64,000 nucleotides of DNA from JADCRZ01 sp041751095 (GTDB lineage Bacteria; Bacteroidota; Bacteroidia; Chitinophagales; Chitinophagaceae): positions 62,001 to 126,000 of the forward strand of contig JBGSYC010000181.1 of the NCBI GenBank assembly GCA_041751095.1, written 5' to 3'. Positions 25,112 to 35,207 of this stretch are shown here, one piece after another. The position numbers and the translations under genes are program-made. The notes below the pieces were generated by a model. It searched no databases. It saw only the letters and a program-made list of their open reading frames with translations, and was not told the origin of the DNA. Position 1 is the first letter of the stretch; each line of letters starts with the position of its first letter.

Positions 25112-27959
25112 ATGGGTCATCATTAACCTTCAGACTGGTTTGCTGAACAACAGTCCCCGCTTGCAACTTAATCGCATACAAACCTGGCACTGCTTTAACG
25201 GGTAAAAGTTTTTCAGGGATGGCTATTCCGGGATTTGCGTTTACCAGCCGTTCAACGAGTTGCCTTTGTTCGGCTGAAGCCGATGCCGACTTCAGCCGTT
25301 GCAACGCTGTGCGGGAAGCGCTTTCCACTTCAGGCATCGACATCACGAGGCTGTCTATGATCTCAATTTCTTCTTTGGAGATTAGCGGCGCATCAAAATT
25401 CAAATTCCATGTTATCCGGTGAACCCCCGGCGCAACGGTAGTATCGACAGTTCTTTTATGGCCCTTCACCGGATCACTGATGATGATTTGTACTTTGCCG
25501 GCTGAAGTATCGCCGACATAAAAAGTTATCAGGGCGGCCTGGCTTGTAGCTGCCCTCGGCTTGCTCGACGTATTGATGATACCGGGCGGATTTTCCCCTG
25601 CAAATAAAAAATGCCCTCTTTGTCCGCCGCGGCTCGTATTCTCCCAAAGCACTATGGGTTTATGATTAAACAGCCAGGCCTTACTTTTCTGAACTTCAGG
25701 TGTAAATTGTTGCAGGTAACCGATATCATCCATAATCCATAAGCTTCTGCCGTGAGTGGCAGCTATCAGATCTTTTTCCCGTGGATGGATCTTCAGGTCA
25801 TACACCGATACAACCGGAAGGTTCCTGTTCAAACGGCTCCACTGCTGCCCGCGGTCGATTGAAAACCACACACCAGTCTCCGTTCCTGCAAACAATAAAT
25901 TTTCATTTGAGACGTCTTCGGCAAAAGAACGTATCACTTCTGTTGATGGAATATTGTTGCTTATGGATCTCCAGCTTTGGCCTGCATCTTCGGTGACCAT
26001 AATAAACGGCCGGAAAATGTTGCTGGTGTGCCCGTCTACCGTCACATACGCGCGCGCTTTCTTGTGGCTTGATGCAACAACCCTGTCAATCCATAAATCT
26101 TTCATGTCTGAGGGCCAGGTGTTATTTACGTGGCGCCAAACTTTTCCATCATCGACGGTAAGATGGAGCCCGCCATCATCTGTTCCCGCCCAGATCATCC
26201 CTGCATCAACCGGCGACTGAGATAACGTGTAAACCGTTCCATGAATTTCAGCCCCGGTATTATCAGGCGTGATGCCACCGCTGCTGCCTGTTTTAATCTT
26301 GTTGCTGTCGCCACTGCTCAGATCAGGACTGATCATTTTCCATGTTTTTCCACCGTCGATACTTTTTAAAACGTATTGCGCGCCAATGAATAACGTTTTA
26401 TGATCATGGGGAGATAATAAAAATGGGGCTGACCAGTTGTACCGGAAAAGGGGCTGCGATGATCCTTTCCGGATCAATGCCCTTGCGTTAATAATGGTTG
26501 AAGATGCAGGCGAAATATTCTTTAATTGGTGCGTGGAGGGATCAAGACGGAAAACAGAGCCATTTTCGGAAGAGGTGTAAACGTCTTTGCTGTTACCCGG
26601 ATTTACTGCCGCGTATTGTCCGTCGCCCCAATGTACTTTCCAGTTAACATCATTCAGTATTCCCCTGGCATCGCGGGCGAAACTTTCTGTTGCGTAAAAA
26701 CCGTTATCCTGCAGGCCGCCATAAATGCGGTAAGGGGTATTCATATCATAAGCGATGCGGTAATACTGCGCGATAGGAAGGTTATCAAATAATATGAACT
26801 TCCTGCCACCGTCGTGGGTAAGAGAAAGCCCTTTGTCTGCGCCGATGTAATAACGGTCAGGTGTAACCGGGTCTATCCACATCGCGTGGAAGTCACCATG
26901 GATTTCATCATCCGGACTTCCGTTTACAAATTTTTTTCCACCATCGTTTGAAACCATAAACGGGGTTGTGAGCACATAAACTTTCTGTGCATCGGTTGGA
27001 TGAATTCTAATCTGGCTGTAGTAAAACGGGCGGTTGTTGTATGTGTTTACATACTTCCAGCTTTCACCACCATCTTCCGAACGATATATACCCGAGCCCG
27101 GCCTGGCTAATATGTCGGTTTTAGGCGCTTCCACGATAGCCATAAGAATGCCCGGCTGCGTTTTGCAGACCGCTAACCCGATCCTGCCGGTCGAATCTGC
27201 AGGTAACCCGGTTGTTAATTTCTTCCATGTCTGTCCTCCGTCGGTTGTTTTGAAAATGCCTCCGTTATTACTGCCGCTGTGAAAGTGATAAGGCTTTCTC
27301 AGCCGGTAATAATAAGCAGCATATAATGTTTTGGGGTCTGATGGATGCATCACCACATCTGTACAGCCTTCTTTTCCGCTTTCCGGTAATCCGCCCTTTA
27401 GCAGCTTCCAGCTTTTACCACCATCAGTGGTCATATATAAACCCCGTTCTTCATTTATTCCCCACAAATGACCTAATGCAGCAACATAGGCAATATCAGG
27501 ATTTTGGGGATGAAGTACGACTCTTCCTATATGGTGAGTATTTTGTAAACCGACGTTTGTAAAAGTCTTTCCTCCATCTGTTGAGCGATAAACGCCATTA
27601 CCCCATGAAAGGCTGTTCCGGTTATTTGATTCGCCGGTACCTACCCATATGATTTTTGGGTCGGCTTGAAATACCGCAATATCCCCGATAGAAGCGGTTT
27701 CATAATGATCAAAGATGGGAGTCCATGTGGTGCCTGCATTCTCTGAGTACCACACACCCCCACTTCCGGTTGCCGCCCATACTTTCCGGTAATCATTATC
27801 CAGCGATTCGATGTCCACTATCCGTCCGCCCTGGTTCGCCGGACCGATGTTTCTCCATCGTAAAGGTTTAGCAAGGGAGTCAATGCTCAATTGCTGCTGT
27901 GCCTGTAACGAAACAACAAACAGGATTGCAACGGTTACGGATGAGATAATTCTATGCAT
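25077..27959 (-). CDS. Secreted BNR/Asp-box (VPS10/sortilin-like) propeller protein
   Basis: The product is 960 residues from ATG at 27957-27959, chosen because MHRIISSVTVAILFVVSLQA is a Sec signal; an upstream in-frame Met adds 33 residues ahead of it. At least eleven Asp-box units are visible (STDGGKTFTNV, TTDGGKSWKLL, TTDGGQTWKKL, SEDGGESWKYV, SIDGGKTWKMI, TEDAGQSWRSI, SIDRGQQWSRL and others). They should build two beta-propellers of the sortilin/VPS10 type. The last 200 residues hold a beta-sandwich and a helical segment. Despite frequent annotation as a glycosyl hydrolase there is no visible catalytic signature. It follows the M20 amidohydrolase gene with a 98-base gap and may bind or process the substrate of that arm. 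Confidence 0.8.
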   Translation of the reverse strand: MHRIISSVTVAILFVVSLQAQQQLSIDSLAKPLRWRNIGPANQGGRIVDIESLDNDYRKVWAATGSGGVWYSENAGTTWTPIFDHYETASIGDIAVFQADPKIIWVGTGESNNRNSLSWGNGVYRSTDGGKTFTNVGLQNTHHIGRVVLHPQNPDIAYVAALGHLWGINEERGLYMTTDGGKSWKLLKGGLPESGKEGCTDVVMHPSDPKTLYAAYYYRLRKPYHFHSGSNNGGIFKTTDGGQTWKKLTTGLPADSTGRIGLAVCKTQPGILMAIVEAPKTDILARPGSGIYRSEDGGESWKYVNTYNNRPFYYSQIRIHPTDAQKVYVLTTPFMVSNDGGKKFVNGSPDDEIHGDFHAMWIDPVTPDRYYIGADKGLSLTHDGGRKFILFDNLPIAQYYRIAYDMNTPYRIYGGLQDNGFYATESFARDARGILNDVNWKVHWGDGQYAAVNPGNSKDVYTSSENGSVFRLDPSTHQLKNISPASSTIINARALIRKGSSQPLFRYNWSAPFLLSPHDHKTLFIGAQYVLKSIDGGKTWKMISPDLSSGDSNKIKTGSSGGITPDNTGAEIHGTVYTLSQSPVDAGMIWAGTDDGGLHLTVDDGKVWRHVNNTWPSDMKDLWIDRVVASSHKKARAYVTVDGHTSNIFRPFIMVTEDAGQSWRSISNNIPSTEVIRSFAEDVSNENLLFAGTETGVWFSIDRGQQWSRLNRNLPVVSVYDLKIHPREKDLIAATHGRSLWIMDDIGYLQQFTPEVQKSKAWLFNHKPIVLWENTSRGGQRGHFLFAGENPPGIINTSSKPRAATSQAALITFYVGDTSAGKVQIIISDPVKGHKRTVDTTVAPGVHRITWNLNFDAPLISKEEIEIIDSLVMSMPEVESASRTALQRLKSASASAEQRQLVERLVNANPGIAIPEKLLPVKAVPGLYAIKLQAGTVVQQTSLKVNDDPLNEQSAISRQK

Positions 27960-28057
27960 GAAGTACCTGGTTGAGTTCTGGAATAATGCTACCGAACTGA
28001 TATCACCTGACTGAATGAGAGAGAAGAAGAGGGTTTCCTTCGGAAAAGAATAAAGCA

Positions 28058-29560
28058 TTATAACTGCGTTTTATCCCGGTAATCTAAAGCCGGTTTGCGA
28101 TCACCAATAAGAGGAACATATTTAAAGTCTTTACCCCTTCTCGTGCTCCATTCTTCTTTTGCATTTTCTATAAGAGTCTTATTGGTGAAAAGGTCTATGC
28201 CCGTAAGAGACAACGTCTTCGCTGCTACGAGCATTCCTTTTATTCCTATGTCTGTTCCGCCGCATGCTACTGCCTGCCAACTGTGAGACGGCGTACCCGG
28301 AATCCAGGTGGCGGCACGGAAGCCAACCGTTGGCACCACCCAGCTTACATCAGCAACATCAGTGGAACCACCGGACCGGTTTTCATCACTCATCGCTCTA
28401 TATGGCTGCACGCTTGCCGCCTGGTTGATGTCAGGTTTTATAACGTCTACAAAAGATTCCTGCAATTTTTTTCCAAAGGCAATTTCCTCAGGAGTATATT
28501 TCACGCCGCCTACCTTTTCCATATTGTTATGCATTACCCTTGCCAAAGCGTCTACCGGTAACACTTCGTATACGCCGCCTGTTATTTCATATTCCATTGT
28601 GGTACCTGTTCCCATGCTTCCCGCCTCCGCTACTTTAAGCAACCGGCTAAAGAGCTCCTTTAGCACATCGCGGCGGGGATGCCGCAGATAATAATACACT
28701 TCAGCAAAATCGGGGACAACATTCGGAGCCTTACCCCCATCGGTGATCACATAATGCATTCTTGTATCGGATGGCATGTGCTCGCGCATCATATTGGCCA
28801 TAATATTCATCGCTTCTACCCCGTCCAGTGCCGAGCGGCCTTTTTCCGGGAAACCGGCTGCATGTGCCGAAATTCCTTTGAACCGGAATTTGGCATTGAT
28901 GTTCGCCAAAGAAGTGTAAGGATCGGCAGCATTTTTACTGTCAGGATGCCAGTGAAGAACTACGTCTGTTCCTGTAAACAAACCGTCGCGGGCCATATAC
29001 ACTTTTCCTGAACCACCCTCTTCAGCCGGAGTCCCGTAAACCTTAATTGTTCCGGCAATTTTATTTTCCTGTAAGGTTTTTTTTAATTCTATACCTGCCG
29101 CTACCGAGGCAACGCCAAAGAGATGGTGTCCGCATCCATGACCTGCACTTTTTCCCGCAGGGTCTTTTTCCGGTTTTGCCTGTTGCGACAAACCCGGCAA
29201 AGCATCAAACTCCGCCAAAATGCCTATTACCGGGTTGCCCTGGCCATAGCTGGCGACAAAAGCAGTAGGCATTCCGGCTACGCCAGCCTGTACCTCAAAA
29301 CCATTATCTTTTAACGTCTGCTGCAGCAGTGCAGAACTTTCAACTTCTTTATACCCTACTTCGGCAAAATTCCATATCTGTAATGCCCGTTCCTTGTAGT
29401 AGTTATATTTAGCGTCGAGACTTTTAACAGCAGCTTCTTTCAGACCTGCGTTTTTCTCAGTGGTTACGTTCTTCTTTTGAGAAGCCTTCTTTTGAGAATA
29501 GCCTGACAGGGCAGCCGATAAAATAATGAGTAAAGGAAAAGAACAAAGAATTTTTCTCAT
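28058..29560 (-). CDS. Secreted M20 family amidohydrolase (AbgB-like)
   Basis: The product is 500 residues with a Sec signal (MRKILCSFPLLIILSAALSG). The M20 metal-binding set is visible: ILAEFDALPGLSQQA, GHGCGHHLFGVASVAAG, the catalytic Glu in YGTPAEEGGSGK, and TDVVLHWHPDS. The insert GISAHAAGFPEKGRSALDGV is the dimerisation (lid) domain. AbgB-type enzymes hydrolyse aminoacyl amides such as p-aminobenzoyl-glutamate; this copy is exported, so it likely removes an amide group outside the cytoplasm. It follows the SusD gene by 22 bases and precedes the BNR gene, and its place in a SusC/SusD operon implies a substrate brought across the outer membrane. Confidence 0.85.
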   Translation of the reverse strand: MRKILCSFPLLIILSAALSGYSQKKASQKKNVTTEKNAGLKEAAVKSLDAKYNYYKERALQIWNFAEVGYKEVESSALLQQTLKDNGFEVQAGVAGMPTAFVASYGQGNPVIGILAEFDALPGLSQQAKPEKDPAGKSAGHGCGHHLFGVASVAAGIELKKTLQENKIAGTIKVYGTPAEEGGSGKVYMARDGLFTGTDVVLHWHPDSKNAADPYTSLANINAKFRFKGISAHAAGFPEKGRSALDGVEAMNIMANMMREHMPSDTRMHYVITDGGKAPNVVPDFAEVYYYLRHPRRDVLKELFSRLLKVAEAGSMGTGTTMEYEITGGVYEVLPVDALARVMHNNMEKVGGVKYTPEEIAFGKKLQESFVDVIKPDINQAASVQPYRAMSDENRSGGSTDVADVSWVVPTVGFRAATWIPGTPSHSWQAVACGGTDIGIKGMLVAAKTLSLTGIDLFTNKTLIENAKEEWSTRRGKDFKYVPLIGDRKPALDYRDKTQL

Positions 29561-29582
29561 GTTATTTTTTGTTACGGCAACC

Positions 29583-31010
29583 TTATAAGTTGACCTGGGT
29601 CTTTACGTAAATATCCGGAATGGGATTTGGCACATTCGGATTGGCATTAATTTCATTTTGCGAGTAGATCAGTCTTTCCGGATGCCTTGTTGCCGTAGCC
29701 GTGGTAAAGGGAATCGGCACATTTACATCATTATCTCCCTTCCTTAAACGCCGGGCATCATTGAATGGCAATATGGTTCCATATAAGCTGAAATACCTTT
29801 CCTGTACGATCTCGCGAAGCAATGCCCTCAAAGGCGTTCTGTTATCAGGATTTTCCATTCCGCCGGGGTTAAAATCCGCTGCTACATAATCAGCGTATAA
29901 GATAGTCCCGCCCGTTGCCGGCGCAGTAAGCAGCCCGAGGTTAGACCTTAGTACCCCGCGCACCCTGTTCAATTGCGTTAACCCTTCTGTAAAACCGGTT
30001 ACCCTTAACCCCGCTTCAGCAAGAATCAGCAGGGTTTCTTCATAAGTAACAAGAGGCATGGGAGCATTTCTCGCGGCAACACCTAACTCCGCATTTGACG
30101 ATGTGCCACCTATCCTGTAATACCTTGCTCTTGCATCTTCATTCGTTTTCGCATTATTCCTGTTACCCGTAGCTCCTGCTCTCAGCAATACGTCGTGCAT
30201 ATATGTGCCGCTGGTGCTAAGGTATCCGCCACGCTGGTCAATAAGGGTATTGAGCAGGTTGTAATCTCCGTCGGACACCAATCCGGGGGGATAGAATTTC
30301 CAGGATAAAGCGGTAGAGTTAATGCCCTGCAGGGCTGCCGCATATGCTTTGGCATATTCTCTTGTTTCCAGGAAATACCTTGCTTTCAAAGAGTATGCGA
30401 CCCTTACCCAGGTCGTACTTCTGCCCTGAAAAAAAATATCGTTTGTAACAACTACAGAAGCAGGAACGGAACCCAGCTCAGCAATAGCTTCATCAAGCAG
30501 GGTCTGTATTCCTGCATACACATCAACCTGCCGGTCGAATTTTGGCACCGCGATCTTGTCATTCGCCCTTTCTGAAAATGGTATGTCGCCATACAATGCC
30601 GTTGCTGTTCCTAAGGCATTCGCTTCAATTATTTTTGAAATCCCCGAGTAAGATTTGTTGTTGGGCAGCTTCTCTCTTATGATACTCCCCTGTTTGGAGA
30701 TACCCTGGTAAACGAAATTCCAGGTATCATTCGATTCTTCGGCAGAAAGATTGTATTCTCCCAGGCTTTGATACAATAGTGTCACGCCCCTGTACTGGCT
30801 CATCCACATACCCGTGATGCGTTGAACGTGACTGACCTGTACAGCAATATTTGCTAACTGCATTCCCTTGAGCAGGGTTTCCGCATTTACGTCAACCGGA
30901 TTGTTGGGGTCTATATTCATCCCCTCGTATACTTTGGTGCACGAAACCAGTGAAAGCATCGCCGTTGCTGCTATTATCAAATTTTTCATTTTGCTGTGTT
31001 TAGTCATCAT
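29583..31010 (-). CDS. SusD/RagB family surface lipoprotein
   Basis: The product is 475 residues. The start MMTKHSK leads into MKNLIIAATAMLSLVSC, a lipoprotein signal with the lipobox Cys. The body carries SusD-like blocks: MWMSQYRGVTLLYQSLGEYN, then ALYGDIPFSERAND and the tetratricopeptide-like helices expected of the SusD-like type 2 family. SusD proteins are the surface lids that hand substrate to SusC. The first ATG overlaps the SusC stop as TGATG, showing translational coupling. Type 2 SusD proteins pair with transporters for peptides and other non-glycan ligands as well as glycans. Confidence 0.92.
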   Translation of the reverse strand: MMTKHSKMKNLIIAATAMLSLVSCTKVYEGMNIDPNNPVDVNAETLLKGMQLANIAVQVSHVQRITGMWMSQYRGVTLLYQSLGEYNLSAEESNDTWNFVYQGISKQGSIIREKLPNNKSYSGISKIIEANALGTATALYGDIPFSERANDKIAVPKFDRQVDVYAGIQTLLDEAIAELGSVPASVVVTNDIFFQGRSTTWVRVAYSLKARYFLETREYAKAYAAALQGINSTALSWKFYPPGLVSDGDYNLLNTLIDQRGGYLSTSGTYMHDVLLRAGATGNRNNAKTNEDARARYYRIGGTSSNAELGVAARNAPMPLVTYEETLLILAEAGLRVTGFTEGLTQLNRVRGVLRSNLGLLTAPATGGTILYADYVAADFNPGGMENPDNRTPLRALLREIVQERYFSLYGTILPFNDARRLRKGDNDVNVPIPFTTATATRHPERLIYSQNEINANPNVPNPIPDIYVKTQVNL

Positions 31011-34000
31011 CAGTTAAGTGTAATGGTAAATAAATAGGAGCGGGTGCTTGGATTGGTGAAATATTCAGTGCCGAATCCATTGTTAACCCCGGTCTGGTTC
31101 ACCTCAGGATCAAAGCCCATGATATCAGTCCATAAAACAAGGTTTCTTCCGGTGACAGAAAACTTAACAGAATTGAACCTTGTGGCCTTTGTAAACTTTT
31201 GTGACCGCAGGGTGTAACCTAATGAAATTTCCCGGAGCCTTGTCCAGCTTGCATCACCTACAAAGAACTCCCGTATGGCAGAGGCGCCCAGGCCGGCTCC
31301 GCGGGATGTGTACCAGGCCTGGTCCATCAATACATCGCCACCTCCAAAATTCCCTACGTTAGCCCTCACTTTTGTTCCGGCCCTGAATACCTGGCCATTT
31401 ACATTTTTCAGGTCTTTGGTGAGTGTGATTTCGTGACCAACGTCGGCATGAGTACCGAAGTTGTATAACACCGACTTTGTACCCTGAGAGATATCCCCTC
31501 CCTGAAATGTTTCAAAGAGCACATTAAGGTCAAAGCCTTTGTAGGTGGCATTTATGCCCGCCGCACCTCTCCAGTCAGGGTTTGGGTCGCCAATAACACC
31601 CTGGGCGAGATCAACAAGCGGAAAGCCATTGGCATCTAAAACATATCCTCCTTTGGCATCGCGCAATGCCCGCGGACCCCAGAGTACGCCTAACTGGTAT
31701 CCTTCCACTGCCCTTGAGCTCACCGACTGTGTTGAAAGGTCAACCGAACTGGTACCGCGAAGGCTCAGGACTTTATTCCTGTTCTGGTTATAATTTCCAA
31801 ACACCTGTACATCGAGCGATTTGGATTTAATTACGCCCAACCTGAAGTCTGTTTCAAAACCTTTATTTTCCATTGACGCCGCATTGGTGTACTGGCTCGT
31901 AAATCCACTCGAAGGCGGCAGTCCAACATTAAGGAGGATATCCACGATTTTATTTTGATAATAGGACATTGATAAACTCAGCCTGTCCTCAAGGAAGCGC
32001 AGATCAGCGCCCACCTCCCATTCTGTTTTTATTTCAGGTTTCAGGTTGGCGTTTCCTTTACTGTTGTCCAGCCGGAAACCACCGCCGAAATTCGTCAGCG
32101 CCAGGCCATCATCATACGCATCATACCGGGCACTTTCATATACCGTTACAAAATTGTAAGCGGTGGGCTGTACCCCAACCTTACCCCATGCCGCGCGCAC
32201 TTTACCAAAACTTAGAAAGCCTGCGTTCTCAAACGGCGGCAACTTATTAAACTGCCAGGCAACATCAGCCGAGGGATAAAAAAAACTTTTGCTGATGGTT
32301 GACGACGCTTCAAGCGCACCGCCGAAATTTACAAAAAGCTGGTTTCCATAATCGAGCGAGATGGTTGAATAACCCCTGTTGGAACCTCTCTGCAAAAAAT
32401 AGTTAATAATATGCGTGCCTGCGTCGGGTGTAAGGATAAAGTTCTGCAGCCTTACATCATCAAGAAAGCTTGATGATTCTCCATACAATTGTTCCCGCTG
32501 GCGGTCATTAATGTTGCCGCCTAAGATAAATGTACCGTTCAGATTTTTGGCCAGCTCTTTTGATGCGCGGGCGATCAGGTCAACATTCTTTTCCACCTCG
32601 GAAATCTTTTCTTCCCTGTAGCTTCCGGGCGACCGTTCGCCAGCCGACCCAACCGGGAAAAAGTATCTGCGGCTATCGTAGTTGGCGTCTATACCAGCCC
32701 GTAAGATCAACTCCAGCCATGACAACGGACTTGAAGATATTTCAGAAGAGACCATGAACCTGTCAACCTTAGATGGGCTTTCCTGCCTGAAAATTGTCCA
32801 GTAAGGATTGTTGTAAGTAGGCTGAACATTGTCTCCAAGGTAGCGGCGGTAACTTCTGTGACGGTTTCGGAACTCAACGCCATTCGCATCCACATATGTG
32901 CCGACATAATCAGTATTGTCAAAATCAGGAGGTGTTCTCAATAACCCCAGGTAGAGCCCCGCGGTATTGGAGTTGTTTTGGATCCGGTTTGAATTGACAT
33001 TAATATAAGCCGCTTTATTGCTGAACCGGATATATTTTCCCAGGGTATGGTCGGAATTCAGGCGGATTGAGTTGCGGATATAATCGCTATTTCGCCTTAT
33101 AATACCTTTCTGCGTAAGATTTTCAAGAGAGAAAAAGAAACGCGACTTATCGTTACCACCACTTAAAGAAAGTGCGTTCTGCCAGTAGTGGCCTTTGCCA
33201 AAAATTCCATCGAAATTTTCATCTGTAAAAATTTCTTTTTCGTTCTTTCTGGTAATCCTGAAATACCTTTTACCGGTGATGCCGCCAAGAAAATAGGCAG
33301 AGCCTGACACCGAATCGGGAGCGCCTGATCTGTCTTCAATTTTATCACCCCAGGAATTTGCCTGCGTTGGATTATATACACCGTTTAACCCCTGGCCATA
33401 GGTTGTCTGCATGGGGTGTCTGCGGTTTATTTCATCAATGGAATAGGTGGAAGAATAGGAAATTTTTAAAGTCCCGGCCTTGCCTCTTTTTGTTGTAATT
33501 ACAATAACGCCGTTAGCTGCCCTTGAACCCCACAAAGAAGCGGCGGCGGCTCCTTTTAATATCTGCAGCGATTCAATATCGTTTGGATTGATATCGTTTA
33601 ACCTGGATTGCTGCACCACGCCTGTGCCTGCTGCATCGGAGCCAAAGCCGTTCAAGGATGAATTGCTGATGGGTATGCCGTCTACGATCACAAGAGGGCC
33701 TGCAGCACCGGTTATCGTGTTAGCTCCCCTGATCTTAATATTTGATCCGGCACCGGGATCGCCGGTTGACCGCGTGATGGTAACTCCCGATGCTTTACCC
33801 GCCATGCCCTGCAGGAGCCCTGTTTCACCTGAGCTTAGCACTTCTTTTGTGCCTATCCGGGAAACAGATGACCCGAGCTTGTCACCCCTTTCCCTGAAAC
33901 CAAGCACGCTTACCACTACATTTTCGAGCTCCTGCGAAGACCTTTTTAAAGTGGCATCCACAACAGCCTTACCATTCGTGGCGACTTCCAGCGTCTCATA

Positions 34001-34234
34001 GCCAACATAGGATATGACCAACTCGGTTGTGCCGCGGGGTACCTGCAGCCTGAACTGACCGTTTGCACCGGTGACAACCGAATTATTCGAACCCTTTGCG
34101 GTAACACTGGCCCCGGAAAGAGGTGTTCCGTCATCTGAAAGCACCGACCCTGAAATTTCATTCTGCTGTGCCGCAGTAAAAGAAACGGCAGCCAGTAATA
34201 TCAGCAAAGTGATTAGCAGTTGTTTTTGTTTCAT
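31010..34234 (-). CDS. SusC/RagA family TonB-linked outer-membrane transporter
   Basis: The product is 1074 residues with a Sec signal (MKQKQLLITLLILLAAVSFT). Residues about 25-100 are the carboxypeptidase-regulatory-like domain (GSVLSDDGTPLSGASVTAKG, SYVGYETLEVATNGKAVVDA). The plug follows with KIRGANTITGAAGPLVIVDG and NDINPNDIESLQILKGAAAA. The rest is the 22-strand barrel, ending RSYLFTITLN. It imports large or charged molecules using TonB energy, with the SusD partner encoded directly downstream. No TonB box was looked for beyond the plug. It is separated from the class IV aminotransferase gene upstream by a 973-base repeat-filled gap. Confidence 0.95.
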   Translation of the reverse strand: MKQKQLLITLLILLAAVSFTAAQQNEISGSVLSDDGTPLSGASVTAKGSNNSVVTGANGQFRLQVPRGTTELVISYVGYETLEVATNGKAVVDATLKRSSQELENVVVSVLGFRERGDKLGSSVSRIGTKEVLSSGETGLLQGMAGKASGVTITRSTGDPGAGSNIKIRGANTITGAAGPLVIVDGIPISNSSLNGFGSDAAGTGVVQQSRLNDINPNDIESLQILKGAAAASLWGSRAANGVIVITTKRGKAGTLKISYSSTYSIDEINRRHPMQTTYGQGLNGVYNPTQANSWGDKIEDRSGAPDSVSGSAYFLGGITGKRYFRITRKNEKEIFTDENFDGIFGKGHYWQNALSLSGGNDKSRFFFSLENLTQKGIIRRNSDYIRNSIRLNSDHTLGKYIRFSNKAAYINVNSNRIQNNSNTAGLYLGLLRTPPDFDNTDYVGTYVDANGVEFRNRHRSYRRYLGDNVQPTYNNPYWTIFRQESPSKVDRFMVSSEISSSPLSWLELILRAGIDANYDSRRYFFPVGSAGERSPGSYREEKISEVEKNVDLIARASKELAKNLNGTFILGGNINDRQREQLYGESSSFLDDVRLQNFILTPDAGTHIINYFLQRGSNRGYSTISLDYGNQLFVNFGGALEASSTISKSFFYPSADVAWQFNKLPPFENAGFLSFGKVRAAWGKVGVQPTAYNFVTVYESARYDAYDDGLALTNFGGGFRLDNSKGNANLKPEIKTEWEVGADLRFLEDRLSLSMSYYQNKIVDILLNVGLPPSSGFTSQYTNAASMENKGFETDFRLGVIKSKSLDVQVFGNYNQNRNKVLSLRGTSSVDLSTQSVSSRAVEGYQLGVLWGPRALRDAKGGYVLDANGFPLVDLAQGVIGDPNPDWRGAAGINATYKGFDLNVLFETFQGGDISQGTKSVLYNFGTHADVGHEITLTKDLKNVNGQVFRAGTKVRANVGNFGGGDVLMDQAWYTSRGAGLGASAIREFFVGDASWTRLREISLGYTLRSQKFTKATRFNSVKFSVTGRNLVLWTDIMGFDPEVNQTGVNNGFGTEYFTNPSTRSYLFTITLN

Positions 34235-35207
34235 GTTAAATGTTTATAAGAGCAGGAATTCAACAAGTCATATTAAAAATAAAAATGATTCGGGATTAAA
34301 TATCTCCATCAGCAATTTAAATAAGAAAATGCCATAAGATACATGGAAATATTTACCTGGCTTGAATAAAAGGATGCAAATTATGGGAAAAAATGAAATT
34401 GCCAGATACGATTTGGCGGATCAAATATTTTTTCGCGATAATTCATTGCCGCAGATTTTTAAATCTCCGTGATTGCCCCTCCTTGTCTTTTTCAAAGCAG
34501 CCGGTGTATGCTTGCCGCTTGTCCATTCAAAGCCGCCGGTGTATGCTTGCCCCCTCCGTTTGTCATTTCAAAGCCGCCGCTGTACGCTCTTTCAGCTAAT
34601 GCAACTGATTGCGGCGGACTTTGAAATCTCCGGAATTCCCCCACTTTGTCATTTCAAAGCCGCCGGTGTACGCTCTTTCGCCTAAAGCAACTCATTGCGG
34701 CGGACTTTGAAATCTCCGGAATTTCAGCAAGCAGTTGTTTACTTAAGTTCATCACTATCACAGCAAGCAACAGTTTCAGTGATCTTTCATTTCGCCCGAA
34801 AGATCGTTACATAACAGAAACCAAAAAGGGGCTCATGAAAGATGACAAGAGAGTGTGGTACCCGTCCGCTTGTTATTTCAAAGCCGCCGGTGTATGCTTG
34901 CCGCTTGTCCATTCAAAGCGGCGGTGCATGCTCTTTCGCCTAAAGCAACTCATTGCGGCGGACTTTGAAATCTCCGGAATTTTAGCGAGCAGTTGTTTAC
35001 TTAAGTCGGTCACTAATCACAGCCACCAAAACTTTCGGTGATCTTTCATTTCGCCCGGAAGATCGCTACATAACAAAACACCAAAAAGGGGCTCATGAAA
35101 GATGACAAGAGAGTGTGGTGTTCAGTGATCTTTCCTTTCGCCCCGGAAGATCGCTACATAACAAAACACCAAAAAGGGGCTCATGAAGATGACAAGAGCG
35201 TATAGTG
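34235..35207. repeat. Repeat-filled intergenic region with a 210-base direct repeat
   Basis: A block of about 210 bases at 34649-34858 is repeated with small changes at 34909-35118, and its last 80 bases appear a third time at 35125-35200. The first part of each unit carries inverted arms (TTTCAAAGCCGCCG and CGGCGGACTTTGAAA) that can fold into a long hairpin; an extra copy of this part is at 34563-34637 and partial copies of the first arm lie at about 34488-34560. The last part carries GATCTTTC / GAAAGATC arms and CACCAAAAAGGGGCTCATGA. No protein-coding gene is recognised. The promoter of the SusC gene must be in the low-coordinate end (34235-34450), where no TAnnTTTG core was found. Confidence 0.85.

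Noticed and set aside
34393..35041. Several short plus-strand ORFs sharing the words SFQSRRCTLF and ADFEISGI
   Set aside because: They are frames through the direct repeats, with no start signal or family motif; the shared words come from the repeated DNA.
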